Shown: piece by piece, positions 1-8,933 of the stretch
How positions within the stretch are numbered: the first letter of the stretch is position 1
How the letters are laid out: each line of letters begins with the position of its first letter
Source of the DNA: Bosea sp. RAC05
GTDB taxonomy: Bacteria; Pseudomonadota; Alphaproteobacteria; Rhizobiales; Beijerinckiaceae
Length of the DNA stretch: 64,000 nt
Assembly: GCF_001713455.1 (NCBI RefSeq)
Contig: NZ_CP016464.1
Span: forward strand, 2,404,001 to 2,468,000
Direction of reading: 5' to 3'
Program-made: the position numbers and the translations under genes
The notes under the pieces: model-generated
The model's input: the letters and a program-made list of their open reading frames with translations, nothing else
Told to the model about the DNA's origin: nothing
The model's database searches: none

Positions 1-198
1 GTCCCGGCGTCCGGTGCCGCCGGTCGGCAGCGGCATCTGCAGCACCAGGGCCTGGCCCGGCTGGTAGTGCAGCGCGTCGAGATGTGCCGCGGTGAAGATG
101 ACGCGGCGCAGGCGCGGCGTGACATCGAAGGCTTCGACGACGGTGAGATCCCATTCGTAGCGGGGTTGCGCAGGGCTGGCGGGAGCGGTGGTCGTCAT
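1..198 (-). CDS. Siderophore-interacting protein, N-terminal 66 codons (cut by window edge)
   Basis: The frame begins at an ATG at 198-196 and runs off the window start. The visible part resembles the FAD-binding start of the siderophore-interacting protein (SIP) family: an Arg-rich strand (TPRLRRVIFTAAHLDAL) followed by a PGQALVLQMPLP stretch, where the flavin-binding RxYT region would follow beyond the edge. SIP proteins are cytoplasmic ferric-siderophore reductases that free iron after import. The start overlaps the stop of the upstream binding-protein gene (ATGA), so it belongs to the same iron-uptake operon. The family call rests on 66 residues plus context. Confidence 0.72.
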   Translation of the reverse strand, partial: MTTTAPASPAQPRYEWDLTVVEAFDVTPRLRRVIFTAAHLDALHYQPGQALVLQMPLPTGGTGRRD

Positions 199-1310
199 CG
201 GGCCGAGATCCAGTAGGTGCCTTCGAGCGGGAAGGGCTGGAAGCGCGCATGCAGGCCGCGCAGCGTCGCCACGGGGTCCAGATCGCCAAAGAGCGCCGGA
301 TGCAGCCAGGTGGCGAAGGCCTGGACCGCCGCGACGTTGAAGGGCGAGTTGTAGAAATGGTGCCAGATCGCATGGGCCCGGCCCGCGCGCACCGCCGGCA
401 GCGCCACGATGCCGGGCCGCTGCAGCGAGCGCAGCAGGGACGCCCGCGCCGTCGCCTCGGGCACGTCGGCGCCGAGCGCGAGCCAGGGCTTGTCGAGGCT
501 GGACCCGCCGCCGATGGCGCTGCCGATATAGACCTCGGGCGGGTTGGCGATCAGCCATTCGAGCGCCACGACGCCAGCCTCGCCGGGAACCAGCGCCTCG
601 GCGATGTTGAGCCCTCCCGCGGCGGTGACGAACCGGCCCATCATGCCCCGCGTCATCGTCTCGCAGCAGCTCTCGTCGAGCCCGACGCGGCTCTGGACGA
701 AGGCGCGGGTCGGGGCGGGCGCGGCCCGGGCCAGCCGCTCGGTGACGACGGCGAGCGCCGCGCGCCATTCCGCCACGAAGGCCTCCGCTTCGGCCTGCCG
801 GCCCAGAACCTCGCCGAGCAGCAGCATCGACTTCGGCGTGTTGACCAGGGGATCGCTGCGGAAATCGACGAAGACGACGACCGTGCCCGTCGCCTCCAGC
901 GCCCGGATGACCTCGCCCGAGCGGCTGTCGGGGCCATGGCCGCCAAGCCCGAAGATCGCGACCTGCGGCTGCTGGGCGATGGCACGCTCGAGGCTGAAGC
1001 TCTCGCGCGACGTGCGCCCGATCCGCGCGATCGCGGCGATCGTCGGGAAGCGGGCGCGATAGCGCGCATAGGTTGCCGGATCCACGGCCTCGTAATCGCC
1101 CATCATGCCGACGATGCGGCCGACGGGATCGTCCCGGTCGAGGATCGCGAGCGCCGGGATGTAGCGCCCTTCGCCGATGATCAGACGCTCGACCCGGTCC
1201 GGAACGGTGACGCTGCGCCCGGCGAGGTCGACGACCGTCTTCGCCCCGGCCTGGACCGGGGCGAAGACCAGCGCCAGCGCAGCGAGGCCGGCGCGGAGCA
1301 GGCGGCGCAT
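195..1310 (-). CDS. Iron-siderophore ABC transporter periplasmic binding protein
   Basis: 371 aa. An N-terminal signal peptide (about residues 1-23, MRRLLRAGLAALALVFAPVQ then AGA) is followed by a class III helical-backbone binding fold that opens with a TVVDLAGRSVTVPDRVERLI segment typical of Fe/B12 binding proteins. Family members capture ferric siderophores or haem in the periplasm and pass them to an ABC permease. No permease or ATPase gene is visible here; they may lie left of the window. The start overlaps the receptor stop by 4 bp (ATGA) and the stop overlaps the SIP start, so all are probably translationally coupled. Ligand unknown. Confidence 0.85.
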   Translation of the reverse strand: MRRLLRAGLAALALVFAPVQAGAKTVVDLAGRSVTVPDRVERLIIGEGRYIPALAILDRDDPVGRIVGMMGDYEAVDPATYARYRARFPTIAAIARIGRTSRESFSLERAIAQQPQVAIFGLGGHGPDSRSGEVIRALEATGTVVVFVDFRSDPLVNTPKSMLLLGEVLGRQAEAEAFVAEWRAALAVVTERLARAAPAPTRAFVQSRVGLDESCCETMTRGMMGRFVTAAGGLNIAEALVPGEAGVVALEWLIANPPEVYIGSAIGGGSSLDKPWLALGADVPEATARASLLRSLQRPGIVALPAVRAGRAHAIWHHFYNSPFNVAAVQAFATWLHPALFGDLDPVATLRGLHARFQPFPLEGTYWISAR

Positions 1311-3605
1311 CAGAACCGCGCCGCCGCCGAGAGCACGAAGCTGCGCCCCGGCTGGTAGAGCGGCGTGACCGTGCCGAACTCCTGGCCATAGGTCGCCCGG
1401 TCGGCATAGGTCTGGTCGAGCAGGTTCTTGACCTCGGCCCGGAAGGTCAGGTGGGGGAGCTGCAGCGGCTTGTACTCGACGAAGGCGTTGACGACCTCGT
1501 AGCCTTTGAGCGGCTGGTTTCCGGGAGCGACCTTCTTGTAGTCCCGCACGATCTCGACATCGGCACCGATGGTGACGCCGTAGGCCTTGAAGGTATGGGC
1601 GGCGGTCAGCGTCCAGATCTGTCCGATCGGCGTCGCCAGATAGGTGCCGGTGTCGGAATCGGCGCGCTGATTGTCGATGCGGACATCGACATCGGCATAC
1701 TTCGCGCGAACGAACCCGTCCTCCCAGGCATAGCCGAGGCCGATCTCGAAGCCCTGCGACTCGACCTCGCGCGTCAGCGTCGCGCTGGCGACGGCGTAAC
1801 GGGCGGCGCGGGCATGGTCGAGGACGGTCCGGAACACCGAGCCTTCGAGGGTGAAGCCCTGCCAGCGCGCGACCAGCCCGGCGGTGACGTTGTCCGACGT
1901 CACCGGCTTCAGGCCCGTGCCGTAGTTCCAGGCCGGGTTCATGATGAAGTTCTCGGCGAGCTGGATGCCGCCCCAGACATGGGAATAGCCGGCCTTGAGC
2001 GTCAGATGCTCGGGGATCAGGTCGAACTCGCCGGAGATGTTGCGGCTGAGGCCGGCATTGTCCCACTCCCGGCCGGTCGTGCCGGTGAACCATTGCCGGT
2101 CGCCGCGCAGACCGAAGGAGATCCGCGTGCGCTCGATCGGCGTCAGCCTCGCCTGGGCGTAGAGCCCGACATTGCTGGCCTTCTCGTCGGCGCGGAAGTT
2201 GCGGTCCTTGTAGAGCGCCTTGTCCTTGTAGAAGTCGACGCCGGCGGTGACGCTGCCGAGGCTGCCGAGGCCGAAGCGGTTCTCGAATTTGCCGTTGAAG
2301 CTGTCGGTCGTGCCGGTGCCGGGATAGCTGACCGGCACCGTGCTCGCGCCGACCGGGCGCTCGAAGATCGGCGTGTCGACATTGGTCCGGCTGTAGGCGA
2401 GCACGCCCTTGGGGTCCCACCAGCCGAGCGCGGTGGTGCGGCTGTAGCTGAACACTGTGTTCTGGCGATCGATCTCGTAGCGGCGCAGGCGCGGCTCCCA
2501 GACGGGGCGCCCGGTGATGAAGCCGATATTGCCGCGGAACGGCCGCAGCGCATCGTCGCGCACGCGCTCATGGCTGATCTGGAAGCGGTCGCCGGAGGGC
2601 GCCTCCCAGCCGAGCTTGAGCAACCCGCTCAGCAGGTCGCTCTTGGTGCCCAGCACCTCGTCGCCATTGCCGGCCTTGTAGTTGCCGCCCCTGGCGAAGG
2701 TGCCGTAGCCGAGAATGTCGAAGCCGCCCTGGCGGGCGTAGCCCGAGAGGCTGTTGGTGAAGACCGAGCCGTTCGTGTTGAACTGCGACTTGGCGAAGCC
2801 GCCCATGCCGTCGCCGGCCAGGAAGTCGCGCATCCTTGGTCTCGTAGGCGATGGCGCCGCCCAGCGCGCCCGGCCCGGCATCGGCCGGTGCGACGCCGGC
2901 ATCCACCCGCGCGGCACGCAGGAACGATGGGTCGATCAGCGTGGTGCCGTTGTGATGGAAGACCTTGTTGTTCTGGCGCGAGCCGTCGATGGTGACCGCG
3001 AGATTGGTCTCCTCGACACCGTTGACATAGACCTTCTGCGACATCGGCGTCGAACCGCCGACCTTCACCCGCGGCTGGCCGGCGAAGACTTCGCGCGCAT
3101 CGGAAGGATTGATGCGCGCCAGATCGGCCGGGCCGACGACGATCTCGCTGACGCCCCCGCGGGCCATCGTCGCACCGGCCACCGTGATCGTGTCGAGTTC
3201 GATTGCGCCGGCCTCGCTCGCACCGGTGCGGCCGGACGCGGCGCGCGCCCCCTCGATCGTCACGGTCCCGGCGCCGGTGAAGCGGTAGCTCAGCCCTGTT
3301 CCCGCCAGCATCTGGCTGAGCGCGGCCTGGGCCGTGAGCGGACCGTTGACGGTGGCGGAGCGTTTCCCGGCCGCTACCGAGGAGGGCACGATCACTTCGA
3401 CGCGGGTCTGCCGTGAGAAGGCGATCAGCGCCGTGCTCAGGGGTTGCGCGGGAACATTGATGATCGGCGCGGCTGTGGCGCCCGGCGCGGGCTGGGCCAG
3501 CACCGTCCCGCTCGCCATCGATCCGGCGAGAGCCGTTCCCGCCAGAAGCAGCGCCACCCTGACCGCCTTCGCGCGCCTCGTTCCCGCAGCGATGTCCGCA
3601 CCCAT
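1310..3605 (-). pseudogene. TonB-dependent siderophore receptor with STN domain, frameshifted
   Basis: Read from the ATG at 3605, the first frame gives a signal peptide (about residues 1-37, ending VLAQ), an STN signalling domain (about 44-98, NVPAQPLSTALIAFSRQTRV onward) and a plug domain reaching GGAIAYETKDA. The reading frame then breaks at about 2827-2831, and the plug and barrel continue in another frame (RDFLAGDGMGGFAKSQFNTN) to a C-terminal Phe, as expected for an outer-membrane barrel. The joined product would be about 764 aa. The sense strand reads GAT GCG CGA CTT where GAT GCG CGC GAC TTC is expected, consistent with loss of one GC pair from a GCGCGC run. This is either a real mutation or an assembly error. 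The STN domain and upstream FecR/ECF pair indicate cell-surface signalling. Confidence 0.85.
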
Positions 3606-3723
3606 GTTCCCAGATCCCCGTGCCGATGAGTCCGGGAGCGGCGGCAGGCATGCCGGCTCCCGAAAGCTCAGACGCCCCGGGCGGGAGAAGTCATTAGGCG
3701 GCGGCCACGATTCTTTTTTCGCC

Positions 3724-4650
3724 TCACCAGTCAGCCAGCGCGACGAGCAGGCTCGTGGCCCTGAGCAGGCGCAGGTCCAGGCTGCGCGCGATCGTGGCGA
3801 TCGCCGCGTCGGGCTGCCGGGCATCGAAGACCGCGGTGATGCGGCGCGCACCCAGATCGCGGCCGATGAGTTGCACATGGCCGCGGCGATAGCGGCCGAG
3901 CTCGGCCAGAACCTGTGACAGCGGGGCATCGTGGAAGACGAGCTGGTCCTGGCGCCAGGAGGCGACAGCCTCGGGGTCGATCTCGGACACCGGCGAGACG
4001 CCAGCCTGATCATAGCGCGCAGCCTGCCCGCGTTCCAATTGGACGGGAGCGCCACGGCCGGCGCGCAGCGCGACGGCGTTGTGGGTGACCGAAACCGCGA
4101 CGGCGGCCCCGTCGATCCGGACGTCGAAGGCGGTCCCCAGCACCTCGACGCGGCCCCCGCCCGCCTCGACGACGAAGCGCCGGCTCGGATCGCGAGCCAC
4201 GGTGAAGAAGGCTTCGCCGGCGATCAGGCGGACATGGCGGCGCTCGCCGCCGATATCGACGTCGAGGGCGCTCAAGGGGGCGAGTTCCACGACCGACCCG
4301 TCAGCGAGCGGGATGACGCGGCGCTCGGCGACAGCGGTGCGATGGTCGGCGAGCAGGCCGGTGGGCAGCGCCTGCCAGGCGAGAGCGACCGCCAGCAGGA
4401 TCGCGGCCGCGGCCGCCAGCGGTTTCCACAACCTCCGCGGCGGACGGCGCGCCGGCACGGGCGCCACGGCAGGCGGCGGACGGATCTCCCCGAGGCCGCC
4501 CCAGATCCGCTCGATCTCGCGCCAGGCGGCGGCATGGGCCGGATCGCCCGACAGCCAGGCCTCGAAGGCCTCACGCTCGCCCGGCGTCGCCTCCTCGTCC
4601 TGCAGGCGGACGAACCAGGCGACCGCGTCGTCTTCGGTCGAGGTCGGCAT
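3724..4650 (-). CDS. FecR-family anti-sigma / signal transducer
   Basis: About 308 aa from the ATG at 4650; in-frame upstream starts (ATG 4680, TTG 4710) exist. I chose 4650 because GGTGAG precedes it and the DUF4880 domain (DDAVAWFVRLQDEEATPGER) begins just after. Then come one membrane helix (about residues 75-95, LWKPLAAAAAILLAVALAW), the periplasmic FecR domain and a C-terminal region likely to contact the receptor STN domain. It would relay ligand occupancy of the outer-membrane receptor to the ECF sigma factor encoded upstream. With the receptor frameshifted, the signalling input may be lost. Confidence 0.92.
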   Translation of the reverse strand: MPTSTEDDAVAWFVRLQDEEATPGEREAFEAWLSGDPAHAAAWREIERIWGGLGEIRPPPAVAPVPARRPPRRLWKPLAAAAAILLAVALAWQALPTGLLADHRTAVAERRVIPLADGSVVELAPLSALDVDIGGERRHVRLIAGEAFFTVARDPSRRFVVEAGGGRVEVLGTAFDVRIDGAAVAVSVTHNAVALRAGRGAPVQLERGQAARYDQAGVSPVSEIDPEAVASWRQDQLVFHDAPLSQVLAELGRYRRGHVQLIGRDLGARRITAVFDARQPDAAIATIARSLDLRLLRATSLLVALADW

Positions 4651-4787
4651 CGGTCTCACCGGCGGTCCCGTCGGCGGCATGGGCGCGGATTGTTCGCCAC
4701 GGACAAGCAAGGGGCTCCGGTTGCTCGGCGAGAACGCGCGTCGGCGCCTCGGCCTGCCTTTCTAGACGATGGCGGCAGGAAAACGAA

Positions 4788-5309
4788 TTAGAGCGCTGCC
4801 GGGGTCGTGTCGCGCAGGCGGCGCCGCAGGGCCGTCATCGCATTGGCGAGGTGGACCATCACGGTGTTGCGCGAGATTCCCAGCCGCTGCCCGATCTCGG
4901 CATAGCTCAGACCCTCGAAGCGGTGCAGCAGCAGGACTTCGCGGCAGCGCGGCGGCAGCGCCTCGATGGCGGCGCGCAGAGCCGCCTGCTCCTCCTGCGC
5001 CATCATCGTCGCATCAGGCGAGGGGGCGGGATCGGCCACGAGTTCCTGCGGATAGCCGCTCTGATCGATCACCGACTCGCTGCGATGTTGCCGCCGCCAG
5101 GCGTCGATCGCGATCGTCTCCGCCGCCCGCCGCAGATAGGCGCGCACGTCGCGGATGTCGTCCTTCGGCGCCCGCAGCAGCTTGAGGAAGGCATCCTGCA
5201 CGACGTCGGCGGCGGCCGGCGCGGACAAGCCGCGTCGAACCAGATGGCGCCGCAGGCGCGACTGCTCAGCTGCATAGATCGCCGAAAGATTGGTCGGTGT
5301 CGATGTCAT
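4788..5309 (-). CDS. ECF RNA polymerase sigma factor, FecI-like
   Basis: 173 aa. Sigma region 2 spans about residues 7-70 (AADVVQDAFLKLLRAPKDD) and region 4 about 112-165, with the helix-turn-helix LSYAEIGQRLGISRNTVMVH. Length and the adjacent FecR and STN-receptor genes place it in the iron-starvation ECF group. It should direct transcription of the receptor operon when FecR releases it. The upstream intergenic region (5310-5468) carries an Irr-box candidate, suggesting iron-responsive expression of the sigma factor itself. Confidence 0.95.
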   Translation of the reverse strand: MTSTPTNLSAIYAAEQSRLRRHLVRRGLSAPAAADVVQDAFLKLLRAPKDDIRDVRAYLRRAAETIAIDAWRRQHRSESVIDQSGYPQELVADPAPSPDATMMAQEEQAALRAAIEALPPRCREVLLLHRFEGLSYAEIGQRLGISRNTVMVHLANAMTALRRRLRDTTPAAL

Positions 5310-5410
5310 GCGCCGCCGGGAAGGCTGGGCCGCACGCTCCCGTCGGGATCGGCGGCACCTTAAACCGGACCGGGCATAGACAATGGATAATTCATCTTCA
5401 AGAACAATGA

Positions 5411-5427
5411 TTTAGAAGGATTCTAGC
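5411..5427. promoter_or_regulatory. Candidate Irr box (iron control element)
   Basis: TTTAGAA-GGA-TTCTAGC matches the rhizobial Irr/ICE consensus TTTAGAA-N3-TTCTAAA at 12 of 14 specified bases, with a perfect left half. It lies about 100 bp upstream of the ECF sigma start at 5309, in the only AT-rich part of the intergenic region 5310-5468. Irr responds to haem/iron status in Hyphomicrobiales. Binding is inferred. Confidence 0.6.
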
Positions 5428-5468
5428 AAGGCTGTGCCGGCTTCCGGCCGCGGCGGGCCGCAGAAGGG

Positions 5469-5717
5469 CTAGACGTCGCGCACGGCCTGGATGCCGATGC
5501 GCAGGGCCGCCAGTGCCGCAGTGACCGAGGCCAGCAGCGCTGCGCGGGCATTGAGGATCTGGGTGCGGTTGAGAACCGTCACCAGCCGGTTCATGTCGGC
5601 GGCGTCCAGCTCTTCCAGCCGGCTGATGCGTCGCAGCCGCTGGCGGCTGGCGAGCCACCAGACCGCTGACGAGGCGAGGGCGCAGAGGCCGATCAGGCCA
5701 TCGAGAACCACGATCAA
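5469..5717 (-). CDS. Small putative membrane protein, unknown function
   Basis: 82 aa if read from the TTG at 5717, which has GGAG eight bases upstream; an in-frame GTG two codons later is an alternative. A hydrophobic helix at each end (VVLDGLIGLCALASSAVWWL and LLASVTAALAALRIGI) brackets a charged middle (RQRLRRISRLEELDAADMNR). No family recognised. It is the last gene of a four-gene minus-strand run with TerB-like and DUF4112 proteins. Confidence 0.6.
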   Translation of the reverse strand: MIVVLDGLIGLCALASSAVWWLASRQRLRRISRLEELDAADMNRLVTVLNRTQILNARAALLASVTAALAALRIGIQAVRDV

Positions 5718-5736
5718 GGCAGGCCGGCTCCGTGCC

Positions 5737-6204
5737 TCAGGCTCTTGCCAGGGCGGCGAAGGCGCCGGTCGCCACCGGATCGACCCCGAGCTGCCGGCAG
5801 ATCTTCACCAGCGCCGACTGCTCCTCGACGATGTAATGCCCATCCGCCTCGCCGATCAGCCGGCAGGTTTCGACCAGGGCCTGGGCGAAGCGGGTCTTGC
5901 CCTCGAGCCGGGCGATGGCCGTCAGGGCCGCCCGCTCGCCGGTTGAAGGGTCGATCTCGAAGCGTGCCGTGGCGTGCTCGAATTCGGCCAGCAACTCGCT
6001 GCGCGAGCGTTCGTCGACGAGGCCGAAGCGGGAGAGCGACGCCGCCATGCTGTCGTGTTCGGCCGGGCGCACGACACCGTCGGCATAGGCGATCAGGGCG
6101 CAGGCGGCCGCGATCGTCTCGATCTGCAGGCTGGCCTCCTCGTCGTGCCAGAGGTCGAGATCGCGCTTCAGATCGGCCGGTGTGCGGTGGGAACGGGTCG
6201 GCAT
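5737..6204 (-). CDS. TerB-family (tellurite-resistance/DjlA-like) protein
   Basis: 155 aa, all-alpha. Acidic motifs such as YADGVVRPAEHD and GEADGHYIVEEQSAL match the two symmetric metal-binding EF-hand-like helices of the TerB/DjlA N-terminal fold (D/E-x-A-DG-x-x-x-x-E). The family is tied to membrane stress and metal sensing; specific role unknown. The gene sits in a close-packed minus-strand run with DUF4112 and small membrane proteins and is near a divergent TerC gene, a functional association seen in Ter systems generally. Confidence 0.8.
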   Translation of the reverse strand: MPTRSHRTPADLKRDLDLWHDEEASLQIETIAAACALIAYADGVVRPAEHDSMAASLSRFGLVDERSRSELLAEFEHATARFEIDPSTGERAALTAIARLEGKTRFAQALVETCRLIGEADGHYIVEEQSALVKICRQLGVDPVATGAFAALARA

Positions 6205-6207
6205 GGC

Positions 6208-6519
6208 TCAAGCCCTCCAGTTGCGGGGGTGGGACAGGGACGGGCGCCGCCGGCCCAGGAAACGGTTGGCGAGACCGACGAGGCCCAGGATCAGGATCGC
6301 ACCGAGCGCCCAGACGATGATCACGATGATCTCGCTGGCATTGCCGAGGCCGCGGGCGGCCCAGGAGACCGTCTCGACGATCTCGGGTACGCCGGACACC
6401 ATGTCGGCATTGGCCGCGGCCCAGTTACTGGTCCAGTCGAGCAGGGCGTGGCCGCCCCAGGCCACGAGGCTCCAGAGCCCCAGGACGACGAGGCCGCCCA
6501 GCCAAATGAGGTTGCGCAT
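6208..6519 (-). CDS. Small two-helix membrane protein, unknown function
   Basis: 103 aa with two clear membrane helices (about residues 4-24, LIWLGGLVVLGLWSLVAWGG, and 64-90, IIVIIVWALGAILILGLVGL), followed by a basic C-terminal tail (NRFLGRRRPSLSHPRNWRA). It is 3 bp from the TerB-like and DUF4112 genes, so surely in one operon. No domain recognised. Confidence 0.75.
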   Translation of the reverse strand: MRNLIWLGGLVVLGLWSLVAWGGHALLDWTSNWAAANADMVSGVPEIVETVSWAARGLGNASEIIVIIVWALGAILILGLVGLANRFLGRRRPSLSHPRNWRA

Positions 6520-6522
6520 CGC

Positions 6523-6927
6523 TCAGACCCTCCCGCCGAAGCCGGAAGGCGGCGCGCCGTCGATGGTGCGCAGATGGCGGCGCAACTCGTCGATGTTCTT
6601 GAGGTTGGCGCGATAGAAGGCGTCGCCGAACCAGCCGACCACCGGGACGGCGCTGATCGCCAGGTCGATGCCGACGCGCCCCGCCATCCGGCAGATCGTC
6701 AGCGTCGGCAGGCCGTGACGGCGGGCCTCGAAGATCAGATAGGCCGAGACGCCCTTGGCGACGGCCGTGCCAATGCCGGGAATGAGATTGAGCAGCGCGT
6801 CGGCACCGACGCGGACATTGGTGCCGGGCACGCGGACGGCTGAATCGAGCAGCCTTGCGATGGCGTCGAGCCGTTCGAGGGTCTCGGTGCGCGAGCGCAG
6901 GTGAGGAAGGTCATAGGCGATCGACAT
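6523..6927 (-). CDS. DUF4112 domain protein
   Basis: 134 aa. The pattern LDSAVRVPGTNVRVGADALL, then LIPGIGTAVAKGVSAYLIFE, then VPVVGWFGDAFYRANLKN, is the conserved core of DUF4112, a small membrane-associated family of unknown function. It is first in a four-gene minus-strand run and its promoter must lie in 6928-7221, shared with the divergent TerC-family gene. Confidence 0.88.
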   Translation of the reverse strand: MSIAYDLPHLRSRTETLERLDAIARLLDSAVRVPGTNVRVGADALLNLIPGIGTAVAKGVSAYLIFEARRHGLPTLTICRMAGRVGIDLAISAVPVVGWFGDAFYRANLKNIDELRRHLRTIDGAPPSGFGGRV

Positions 6928-6979
6928 GGCGTCGGTACTCCCAAGATCGGAGCGCGTGAGCGCTCGTCAGGTGGAAGAG

Positions 6980-7185
6980 TCCGACATCGCAGCGTCGCTG
7001 CCAGAGGGGCCCGGACCCGGGTTCCGCCTTGAGATTGGGAGTCGGATCGCATGCGTCAAGAGCGGGTCTGGGTCAATATTTTTGCATGGCGCCTCTTGAC
7101 CGGCGACAATCCGGTTCCCACCTCGGGCGCACCCGCTGATCCGGGCCCCTCTGGCGAGCGCTGCCGGCGCGTTCGCGATGTCGGA
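6980..7185. repeat. Extended dyad in the divergent DUF4112/TerC intergenic region
   Basis: Nested inverted repeats occupy this region. CCAGAGGGGCCCGGA at 7001-7015 is exactly complementary to 7140-7154; TCCGACATCGC at 6980-6990 pairs with 7175-7185; GTCAAGAG at 7055-7062 pairs with CTCTTGAC at 7093-7100. The arms flank about 125 bp that includes an AT-rich core (TCAATATTTTTGCATGG). It could be a leader RNA for the TerC gene, a regulatory cruciform or an old palindromic repeat. I do not recognise a known riboswitch in it. Confidence 0.6.
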
Positions 7186-7221
7186 TCGTTTTCCGATGTC
7201 GCGCCCGGCTGACGGTCGATC

Positions 7222-8214
7222 ATGGATTTCGCTTTCTTCGCCGCCGACTGGCTCGGCAAGCCCGCCTGGATGTGGCTGGCCTTCATCGGCATCGTCGCGG
7301 CCCTGCTCGCCTTCGATCTCGGCGTGCTCCACAAGGAGCATCGGCCGATCGAGGTCCGCGAAAGCCTCGTCCTCTCGGGCACCTATATCGGCCTGGGCCT
7401 CGCCTTCGGCGCCTGGGTCTGGTGGTATCTCGGCGCCGAGCCGGGCATGAACTACCTGACCGGCTTCGTCGTCGAGAAGACGCTGGCGCTCGACAACGTC
7501 TTCGTCATCGCGCTGATCTTCGCCTTCTTCGCGGTGCCCGCGCATTACCAGCACCGCGTACTGTTCTGGGGCATCCTCGGCGTCATCGTGCTGCGCGCGA
7601 TCATGATCGGGCTCGGCGCGACGCTGGTCTCCCAGTTCGGCTGGGTGCTCTACATCTTCGCGGTCTTCCTGATCGTCACCGGCGTGAAGATGCTGGTGAT
7701 GGGCGACAAGCCGCCCGCGCTCGAGAACAACGCCCTGATCCGGCTGATGCGGCGGCGCTTCAACGTCACCGACGAGCACCATGGCGAGCGCTTCTTCGTG
7801 AAGCAGCCCGATCCGGCGACCGGCAAGCCGGCCTGGTTCGTCACGCCGCTCTTCATGGCGCTGATCGTGATCGAGATCGCCGACCTGATCTTCGCGGTCG
7901 ACTCGGTGCCGGCGATCTTCGCGATCACGACCGACCCGTTCATCGTCTACACCTCGAACATCTTCGCCATCCTCGGCCTGCGCGCGCTCTACTTCGCGCT
8001 GGCCGCCGTGATCGAGCGCTTCCGCTATCTCAAGCCGGCGCTGGCGATCGTGCTGGTCTTCATCGGCTCGAAGATCTTCATCGCCGACCTGCTCGGGCTG
8101 GAGAAATTCCCGCCGGCCATCTCGCTGAGCGTCACGCTCGGCATCATCGCCGCCGGCATCGTCTGGAGCCTGTTCAAGACGCGCGGCGGCGCCACCCGCA
8201 TGGGCGAGATCTGA
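7222..8214 (+). CDS. TerC-family integral membrane protein
   Basis: 330 aa, about nine membrane helices. Conserved acidic membrane residues of the TerC family are present: ALLAFDLGVLHKEH near residue 25-40, EKTLALDNVFVIALIFAFF near 85-105 and IADLIFAVDSVPAIFAI near 220-235. Family members (Alx/YkoY type) are linked to manganese or other metal ion export and to metalation of exoenzymes. The function here is inferred. It converges with the Asp/Glu racemase-like gene on the other strand. Confidence 0.95.
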   Translation: MDFAFFAADWLGKPAWMWLAFIGIVAALLAFDLGVLHKEHRPIEVRESLVLSGTYIGLGLAFGAWVWWYLGAEPGMNYLTGFVVEKTLALDNVFVIALIFAFFAVPAHYQHRVLFWGILGVIVLRAIMIGLGATLVSQFGWVLYIFAVFLIVTGVKMLVMGDKPPALENNALIRLMRRRFNVTDEHHGERFFVKQPDPATGKPAWFVTPLFMALIVIEIADLIFAVDSVPAIFAITTDPFIVYTSNIFAILGLRALYFALAAVIERFRYLKPALAIVLVFIGSKIFIADLLGLEKFPPAISLSVTLGIIAAGIVWSLFKTRGGATRMGEI

Positions 8215-8236
8215 GCCGCCGGGCGGGCGCGGCGCC

Positions 8237-8917
8237 TCAGGCCCCGATCGCCCGCTTCAGCTCGCGGATCGCGGCTTCCGGCGTGGTCACGACGCGAAGC
8301 CCGGTCGCCGCCTCGATGGCGGGGCGGGCGCGTGCCAGCGAGAACTGCCCGAGGATCAGCGTGTCGATCCCTGAGAGCCGCGCGGCCGCCTCGGCCGCCA
8401 GCCGGTCATGGGTGGCGCCGTCGCCGGCCTTCAGCGCCGCCAACGCCCCCTCGACCATGACGCCGGTGACCGCGACGGGCGCGCCCGCCATTTCGCGGAT
8501 CTCTTGCGTGAGCGAGGGCAGGGAGGGGGCGAAGGTCACCATCAGCCCGATCCGCCCGCCCAGGGCCAAGGCTTCGGCGAAGGCGGATTCGTTGGGCCGC
8601 AGCACCGGGATCGGCAGAGCCCGCTTGACCGCATCGATCGCCGGGCCGAAGGCGGAGCAGGTGAAGAGGATGGCCCTGGCCGGCCCACTCGTGGCTTCCG
8701 TCGCCGCCGCATAGCGCCCGAGCGTCAGGAAGCGCTCGGTCATCGCCGCGTCGAGGCGCCCGCGCGCCGCGAGATCGGTGGCGAGCGAGGTGTCGAGCAG
8801 ATCGAAAGCTTGGGCTTCCGGCCAGTGCGCGGCGAAGGCGGACCGCGCCGGCAGCACGGATTCCTCCAGCGCGTGAATGAGCGCGATGCGCGGGGCGGCG
8901 TCGGGGATCGGGGTCAT
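8237..8917 (-). CDS. Aspartate/glutamate racemase-family protein
   Basis: 226 aa. The motif AILFTCSAFGPAIDA (about residues 83-97) carries the first active-site-type Cys. The second position (DTLILGQFSLARARPAI) has no Cys, so the enzyme is probably not a two-base amino-acid racemase; the family includes decarboxylases and isomerases. It is the last gene of an operon with an NAD-dependent dehydrogenase, a TTT binding protein and an IlvD/Edd dehydratase, suggesting a role in sugar-acid or small organic acid breakdown. Confidence 0.8.
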   Translation of the reverse strand: MTPIPDAAPRIALIHALEESVLPARSAFAAHWPEAQAFDLLDTSLATDLAARGRLDAAMTERFLTLGRYAAATEATSGPARAILFTCSAFGPAIDAVKRALPIPVLRPNESAFAEALALGGRIGLMVTFAPSLPSLTQEIREMAGAPVAVTGVMVEGALAALKAGDGATHDRLAAEAAARLSGIDTLILGQFSLARARPAIEAATGLRVVTTPEAAIRELKRAIGA

Positions 8918-8933
8918 CGGGTCGTTGGCCTCG

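Noticed and set aside
6928..7221. yybP-ykoY manganese riboswitch before the TerC-family gene
   Set aside because: The conserved loop sequences of that RNA were not recognised; only unnamed dyads are present.
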